Source: Hyposmocoma kahamanoa
Lineage: Eukaryota; Arthropoda; Insecta; Lepidoptera; Cosmopterigidae
Direction of reading: 5' to 3'
Length of the DNA stretch: 64,000 nt
NCBI RefSeq assembly: GCF_003589595.1
Contig: NW_020653900.1
Coordinates: forward strand, 2,271,410 to 2,335,409
Shown: positions 57,561 through 64,000 of the stretch, piece after piece
How the letters are laid out: every line of letters begins with the position of its first letter
Numbering within the stretch: the stretch's first letter is position 1
Translations under genes and position numbers: made by a program
Notes under the pieces: model-generated
Databases searched by the model: none
What the model was told of the DNA's origin: nothing
What the model saw: the letters and a program-made list of their open reading frames with translations, nothing else

Positions 57561-57788
57561 CATTGACTTACAAATAAATGGACGACGGGTCTAATACAAA
57601 AACGACGAAAAAAATGTCCCAAGTCAACCTATTCGAAATTTAAATTGTAATGTCATCGCAGTATCGCGCTATCAGTCGAACAAATGAAGACTAAAGCGGA
57701 GTGTCGCGCTCTGTATACGATTTTAGCGCCTTACAAGTGCGGACACTTTTTAGCGCGGACCCGACGTCCATATAATTGTAAGTCAATG
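57561..57788 (-). mobile_element. hAT-like MITE, copy 2, with 8-bp target duplication
   Basis: Inverse orientation of copies 1 and 3. The TIR is CATTGACTTACAAATAAATG at the left and its inverse at the right. It is flanked by GTCACCAT at 57553-57560 and 57789-57796. It is shorter (228 bp) than the other copies and more diverged inside, hence probably older or a deletion derivative. Confidence 0.85.
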
Positions 57789-57796
57789 GTCACCAT

Positions 57797-59244
57797 GGAT
57801 CGATTTTGATTAATGACGTCACAAGTATTAACAACATTGAGCAATTATTATTAAAAGCTTGAAATATATAAATAAGTAAACATAAAATTTATACTATATC
57901 AGTATATACATAATACATATAATGTAAATAAATAATATAAATATACACAAATCGAAATTTAATTTACAGATATGTTTATATAAACTTATAATACAGCTGT
58001 TATTTTAGTAACTTCTTGTATATGAGACAAGCAATTGAAATGATACTATTTAACATGGTATGACAGTGTATAATTTTGGATACTGTACGTCTATCGGATG
58101 GATGGATGACACATATGTAGACAATCACACAATTACACACCTACAGATACATATACACATACTTGCACTCACACACACTAACAATTAGGTTAATCTATTT
58201 TGAGTCTGAAAAGTTAAAAATTACTGTAATTAGTGAAATTTGTTCTAGTTGTAACACCACTTATAGTAGATATTAAGGTAGTCTGTTTCATCGTCATATT
58301 ATAGAAAAAGCGATGTTTCCTAACATAGGCCCTAACAAGCCTAAATGGAAGCATCCTCCCCTGTACTATGACCTTTAAAATGAATGAATAAAACATTTTA
58401 TTTATTTATTTTATAAGTATTCTAAGTTGTAAGACGTCAGCACAAAATTAACATAGCGGACCATAACAGAAGTCAATATCTGAAGTACTAATTCTTACTT
58501 CTACAGCGTGGTATGAACCACGCAACACCGTAAACCGTAAAACTTACACGAAAACGATTTCAAACAATATTGTGGAAACGGGAATTTCTATTTAGGCAGG
58601 AGTGTTCGGTACTTGACTGCGTAAAAAGAAATACTTCGTGTGTATATGTAACAAAGACCGTTCCAAACGCGATTAAATATCGTCAGTACAGTGTGTCTGA
58701 CGAAATCGGACCGTATGTACAACACGTAGCGCACTAAATGAATAAGTTATTTTTAATTAGCCAGTAATTGCACACGACGCGATGTAGCGTCGGCCAGATC
58801 AATTTGCTTGAGCCCAGGCGTCGAGCGTTTCGCGCAAATGGTGCGTGAACAATATTGCTCGAGCATTCGTTTAGAACAGTTTCTTTCATGTTTATTTCTC
58901 AGTATAATTCTGGAGACAATCCTTCCTTCTAGAATTATCTTCTGTAATCAATTTAATCCGGAATGCTATTAATGTTCAAATGCGAATGAAGACACGATGT
59001 CCAAATAGGACACGTTTTACCACGATTTCGTTTAACCATGGTAAACGACTGTTTTATAGGGAACTGTGTACGTTTTTACAATAAGAGTCCGGAGCATTTA
59101 CAATAAGATTATCATTTCCTAAGTTTAAAAACTACATTAAAAATATTTTAATTGAAAAGTCATTATAAAGATGTATGGAAAAACGATATGGCTCTAGGTT
59201 CCACACAAATTTGATTCAAAGTGTATTCCACAGCATTTAAGTTT
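57797..59244. other. No recognisable feature
   Basis: Includes low-complexity CA/AT-rich sequence around 58105-58190 and a GC-richer stretch at 58760-58870, both unassigned. Confidence 0.5.
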
Positions 59245-59350
59245 ATTTGGAAAGACCAATCCCTAAAGTTTCTTGCTCGTTCTTCTCAGGGAAGTCAGCG
59301 CAGTGAACGTGTAGAATCTTAAATCTGACTTTTTCAAGTGTAAACTTATA
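59245..59350 (+). repeat. LINE-J 3' UTR fragment
   Basis: 'aaagtttcttgctcgttctt' and 'ctcagggaagtcagc', ending 'caagtgtaaacttat'. A second fragment of the same part is at 61595. Confidence 0.5.
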
Positions 59351-60282
59351 TAAATTATTCGTTGACTTTGACATTGCCCAGCGGTTTAACAGGCCGCGCC
59401 GCCCGCTGCTCCGTCAGTCACCATCGGTCGCTTGTCGACGTCAGATCTGTAACAAATTTTCTCAGCCAGTTCTTATTTTACTCACATTAATTTTAAGCGC
59501 GCAATTACGAGTCCTAAAAATGTCTAAAGTGTAAGCTCGTGATATACATCGCCTTACGGCACTGAAAGGTAGGTTCACGAACAAGAGCCTTACAGATGAA
59601 GAAGAAGTAGCAGGAGCTATTCACAACAAGTAAATCACACGCGTTTAACACAGACAAAATCTCTAATTTCGTAATGCGACCTTCGCCAATTACAAAAAAA
59701 ACCCACCAATACATAATAAACGTTATCATTGTTATAACTTAAATAATAATTGGTTATCGTTAATTACAATGTTTATGTTCATAATCAAAACGCAATATGG
59801 GGCAAACAAATCGTCCACGTAGGTAAATCGTTTGCCATATATTGCATGATAAAAATTGTTTTCGGACAAACATTGAGTCAGTGGAGTGGTTCAGCGAAAT
59901 AATTCACAGGATGTTACGTTTATTAGGCATCCTTTCGAGTATGTATCCAATGATTCTGCGATAGCACGTCAGTATCTCTGCAATCTAATTAGAAATGACA
60001 CAGAAAATGTTACTTTTGAAATTTGTTATCTGCACACCTTCGGCATCTTTTCATTTTCATCTTAAGGATTATTAGTCTTTTCTATTTCTCTGCAGGGCAA
60101 AGACGTCTCTCCTCTTTTACCCTTGATACCAGTCTTGGGTAACATCTGGCCAATCCTTTAGAAAAAAGTTCAAATCATTCCATCGTCACCGATCTGATTA
60201 ATTATTAGACATTAATTTTATATTTGTATTGTATTGATGTTCAATTTTTTTTGTGAAATTGCTCCACTAATTTGTTATAATT
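59351..60282. other. No recognisable feature
   Basis: AT-rich; no motif or shared repeat. Confidence 0.5.
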
Positions 60283-60339
60283 ATTAATACAAAGATCGAA
60301 CACTTAGTAAACCTACCTAATTGGGTGACGAAATACTTT

Positions 60340-60560
60340 CACAGATTTCTCATAGATGGCGTTGCGGCTAAAAAGTCGTTGAAAACCAAATACAAAGATA
60401 CGACAACAAGCACATATAAAAATTCGTGAGGTCCGCTGGTTCATTACGTGGCTTAGTTGGCATAGCGTCTGGCACGGTTTGCTAGAAGACGTCAGTTCGA
60501 ATCCAGAGGGATCGAAGGAATTGTTTCTAAGTGATCAATCTTTGTAATAAGTATAACAAA
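60340..60560 (+). mobile_element. SINE-S copy with an internal tRNA-like promoter
   Basis: The A box 'tggcttagttggcatagcg' and B box 'gttcgaatcc' lie about 100 bases in from a conserved 5' head ('tagatggcgttgcggc', 'taaaaagtcgttgaaaacc'). The end is 'ctaagtgatcaatctttgta'. A minus-oriented tail fragment of the same family sits at 60283-60312, so two copies abut. Confidence 0.7.
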
Positions 60561-61264
60561 TTCATTTTATATTTATAAAAAGCTTCCTTTTTAAGAGAGA
60601 ATACATATATTTATTATTATAATCATGATATACCTGTACCATTTATAGGTATATGTCTGTCAAATAATCATCCTTTGTATTGTAATTGCTATGGCGACGA
60701 TATTGAGCGGGTGAAGGCAAGGTGACGCTAGACTAAAGAGGGAGGAATAAGGAAGGAGGGGAGTAGAGGCCCACAGAAATTTAAATCGGATATTACACAG
60801 AGCCACAATTTAAATTTATACAATATATTACTTTACCGAACACCGAGTTTGTACATACTTCATGTCCTTTTCTCATCGGAGTTGGCAGAGTCAACAGCCT
60901 TCCACTTGCTACAATCTTTTTTTTTTTTTTTTTTTTTATAAACAATTTCGCCTCATCACGCATCAGTGTCAAGTGTCAGGGTTACTATTGACCTGCCCTT
61001 TCTTTAGGACGTCCTCAATTTGCTCTGGTAAATTCGCCATGGTTAGCCCTTACCAATTTGCCTGCTCATACATAAATCTGTTTTGTTATCATCATTACTT
61101 TTCTTTACATACCCAAAACATCTAAGCAACCCTTTCTCTATCTTTGTCACTACGTCTTATTGCATGCCGCAACACTCTCTTATCACACTCTTCCGTAATT
61201 TGTTCATCAAAGTAATCGAAATTGTACTTTTGTCTTAAGATGTAGCTCATTATTCTTCATGAGA
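60561..61264. other. No recognisable feature
   Basis: Contains a T run at 60919-60938 and a purine-rich stretch at 60735-60770. Confidence 0.45.
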
Positions 61265-61375
61265 GACACAAATTACACCCAAACTCACGAGAGAAATAAA
61301 TGTAAGCCATATAAATATTTCTTCCAGCCCTTAAATCGAACCCGGGACCTCGGCGTGGTAGTTCAGCAAAATTTA
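61265..61375 (-). mobile_element. SINE-P copy (5' part)
   Basis: Inverse of SINE-P: 'aaattacacccaaactcacg', then 'aatcgaacccgggacctcgg' (B box inverse) and 'gtggtagttcag'. The 3' half is missing. Confidence 0.65.
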
Positions 61376-61594
61376 TAATTATATAAAATTATATTTATAT
61401 TATATATTTAGTACAATTTCATATAAGTAGTTAGAAATGTTATTTTCAGGTAATTTTTCATTTTATTTAGAACCATTTTCTAAAAGTTAATTATAATTTT
61501 ACAATAAGTAACCAGGTGTTGCCTCATAAAATACTTCATTACAGTTTGTTTACATTTAGTCAATTACCTAAATCTGTAGTATAGTTTCTGTCAG

Positions 61595-61690
61595 GGAAGT
61601 CAGCACAGCACGAGCAGTAGCTTATAAAATAACGTTCTCAAGTGTAAATTTATTTGCCTATTTAATAAATGATTTTTTGACTTTGATAAA
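61595..61690 (+). repeat. LINE-J 3' UTR fragment
   Basis: 'tcagggaagtcagcacagca', then 'tcaagtgtaaatttatt' and a 'ttttttgactttga' tail. Confidence 0.5.
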
Positions 61691-61979
61691 TATTCTATAT
61701 ACAGTCGAGTTCTCATAAATCTGACAAATCTGTAGTGTTCTATACAAAATTCATTCATAATGCAAATGACTTGGTCAATGAAGCAATAAAATCCCGCTGT
61801 ATCTATAACCAGGCGTTATCACACGTATCAGATTGACCCGACCTCGTAATCAGGCAATTAACTTTAATGGATATTATTTAAATTAGTGCTCCACACTCAA
61901 TTGATGACCGCTATCTTATACGTACATTTATCTACCAGAAGATGATATCACTCAATTTCAAAGTTGTGAAACCTATTTC

Positions 61980-62080
61980 AGCTGCCACGTAGTAATATGA
62001 GCACATGGGACTTATAAACTTATATCTCAGACTAACGGGCACAGTGGCAGAATGAGATATTTGCGATTAAAAGCAGTGTA
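61980..62080 (+). repeat. Family A fragment, heavily deleted
   Basis: 'ctgccacgtagtaatatgag', then 'cacatgggacttataaactt' and 'gatatttgcgattaaaagc'. Confidence 0.6.
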
Positions 62081-62125
62081 CAACCACGCACCCACGCACG
62101 CACGCACGCACGCGTGCACGCAATA
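62080..62125. repeat. GCAC-type microsatellite
   Basis: About eight imperfect 'cgca' units between 62085 and 62120. Confidence 0.8.
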
Positions 62126-62160
62126 ATTTCAATACTCGACTGTATTTTTTTCTTAGTAAT

Positions 62161-62436
62161 CATTGACTTACAATTATATGGACGTCGGGTCCGCGCTAAA
62201 AAGTGTCCGAACTTATAGGGCGTTAAAATCGTATACAGAGCGTCATTCACGCTTTAGTCTTCGTTTGTTCGACTGACAGCGAAGCAAGCAAAATTAGGCA
62301 GTACTGCGATGACATTACAATTTAAATTCAACGTTTTAGCTTTTTCATATTCCTTTACATGTCACTACGTTGACTTGGGACATTTTTTTCGTGGTTTTTG
62401 TATTAGACCAGTCGTCCATTTATTTGTAAGTAAATG
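62161..62436 (+). mobile_element. hAT-like MITE, copy 3, with 8-bp target duplication
   Basis: The ends are CATTGACTTACAA and its near inverse (…TTGTAAGTAAATG), extending to ~30 bp TIRs that include 'atggacg'. It is flanked on both sides by TTAGTAAT (62153-62160 and 62437-62444). An 8-bp duplication and CA…TG ends fit the hAT superfamily. It is nearly identical to the copy at 17914-18199. There is no coding capacity, so it would need a transposase supplied elsewhere. Confidence 0.85.
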
Positions 62437-62444
62437 TTAGTAAT

Positions 62445-62844
62445 ATAATAATTAAAAATAGTAAGCGGAAGGCCCTAGGTCAAATCAAAATGAAATGTAT
62501 TGTACAACTAATAGCGACTCTTTCGCCCTTTTTAGCCCTTGGGTTTTAATTCCCCAACTATGGATAAAATATCATTGGTAAACCCTCAATATTACTTGTT
62601 TGCTCAGCTCTTTCCCAATAGGTATAGACTGTCCCGTCTGTCCACGGTACTACGGTACTTATACTCTTTGACAAAATTCTACACTAAAACAAAATACTAT
62701 CACTGATAGTGTTTTATTTGAAAGTTGTGGTTGCTGTGAATGTTCTTGTCTATAGATTGAAGTTATTGCTTTTCATAGAGTCTCTTGTCATATGTGGTAA
62801 TTCCGATAGCTCGATGTATTGGTATCGTCTATAGTTGTCATAAT
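62445..62844. other. No recognisable feature
   Basis: AT-rich, between two MITEs, downstream of msh. Confidence 0.5.
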
Positions 62845-63076
62845 GTATACAGAGTAGTAACGTAATTGCGTTACACACGACCGTGGGTGAATTCACCCAA
62901 TAATATGCATAAGTTGTACTAAGAACAGTTGTCTCATAATTTATATTCTCAACAAAATATATGGAACATTTTGTTTTCACTATTTCTGATGAGTCCAAAT
63001 AGAAAAAGTTGTTCTCATTTATAGATGGAATCAACCTCCTCGGGTGTAACGCAATTAAGCTAACACTCTGTATACC
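62845..63076. mobile_element. Small TIR element (MITE) just downstream of msh
   Basis: The left end (from 62845) and the inverse of the right end (to 63076) share a ~32 bp terminal inverted repeat built on 'gtatacagagt' followed by 'taattgcgttacac', with a few mismatches. The ends are the palindrome GTATAC, compatible with a TA target site. The interior (~165 bp) codes for nothing. The 'tatacagRgtgtta' end is also seen as a fragment near 24022. Confidence 0.65.
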
Positions 63077-63299
63077 AAGAATAACTATTTTGTAGTGGGG
63101 TTTTGCTTAAATTGAAATACAATATATTCACTTTCAAAGAAATATTTATATTTTACTACATCCGTAGAAATAACAATGTACAGATAAAAATTCTCTACAC
63201 AAATAATATTTATACACTTTAGCACTATTTCAATTATCTGGTAAACAAAAATTTTGTACTCCAAAAATTAATACAAAAAATTCCGATTGAAAAAACGAT

Positions 63300-63571
63300 T
63301 AAGTATTTGGTAAAAATTAAAAATCTACATTAATTTTTATTCATTACAATTTCATTAACCATTTTTATCTAAAATTAAAGACAAATATTTACAAATAATT
63401 TACAAATTCTTATCATCAAACTTATTTCGAAGATCAGTACCATTCAAAAACATAATCTTTTTATATACGATCTATTTCAATCGTACTCTGTCCATAAATT
63501 GTTAAACTAAGAGTTCGAATTTCAAATTTTAAATTCACGACGCCATTTTTAAAAGCGCTCGATATTCAAAT
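63300..63571 (-). other. Probable 3' UTR of msh
   Basis: AT-rich sequence follows the TGA stop. A canonical AATAAA on the minus strand lies at 63336-63341, about 230 bases after the stop, and would place cleavage near 63306-63326. A further AATAAA lies near 62714, beyond the TIR element, so a longer UTR is possible. The extent is inferred from these signals only. Confidence 0.5.
63336..63341 (-). promoter_or_regulatory. Candidate polyadenylation signal AATAAA for msh
   Basis: TTTATT on the plus strand. I see no other AATAAA between the stop codon and this site. Confidence 0.5.

Positions 63572-64000
<429 letters not shown>

Noticed and set aside
60450..60515. Apparent tRNA gene
   Set aside because: It is part of SINE-S, with copies at 33056 and 46975 in the same context.

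Overview
The window looks like animal nuclear DNA from a moth or butterfly (Lepidoptera). It is AT-rich and intron-like or intergenic, and it is packed with transposon debris of types common in lepidopteran genomes. I can support only one host gene: the terminal coding exon of a muscle segment homeobox (msh/Drop, Msx class) gene at 63572-63829 on the minus strand. It starts in the middle of homeodomain helix 3. Its 3' UTR runs leftwards from 63571 and the preceding intron occupies 63830-64000. The other roughly 63 kb lies downstream of that gene and holds no other exon I can recognise. There are no rRNA genes, no intact tRNA genes and no CRISPR.

Letters below are local labels for repeat families. 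Family A is a ~250-350 bp element with an A-rich 3' tail, present about 19 times on both strands. Family B is a ~270 bp element that begins with an 'aaccgacttc' type sequence and ends with its inverse, present about ten times. Family C is a foldback element flanked by 12-14 bp target duplications. Families P, Q, R and S are SINEs with tRNA-like promoter boxes. Family J is a LINE with a recognisable reverse transcriptase (RT) C-terminus. Other RT relics include a 5'-truncated LINE with a YADD box (15258-16830), RTE-like tails (8670-9750, 17128-17441, 21944-22620, 51885-52121), an R1-like C-terminus (48160-48560) and three copies of a nuclease-like domain (family U).

Layout: 1-6800 has little known sequence, with several hairpins, one TIR element (2001-2682) and the first A, B and C copies. 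6800-17600 holds LINE and SINE relics, including a solo LTR inside an RTE copy and an RTE tail inside a SINE, both with target duplications. 17700-31600 is dominated by A, B and J copies, a hAT-like MITE nested in an older inverted repeat, and a 400-N gap at the exact centre of a palindrome. 31600-54000 continues in the same way with more hairpins, an R1 relic and a second solo LTR. 54000-62500 has the second 400-N gap, the U-family fragment and two more hAT-like MITEs. 62845-63076 is a small TIR element just beyond the msh 3' end.

The repeats do not form a pathway. Their value is stratigraphic: nested insertions with readable target duplications give an order of events. I found no new gene system. 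The most informative signals are the three hAT-like MITEs with perfect 8-bp duplications, the two solo LTRs, the palindromic assembly gap and the foldback family with LINE-like target duplications.
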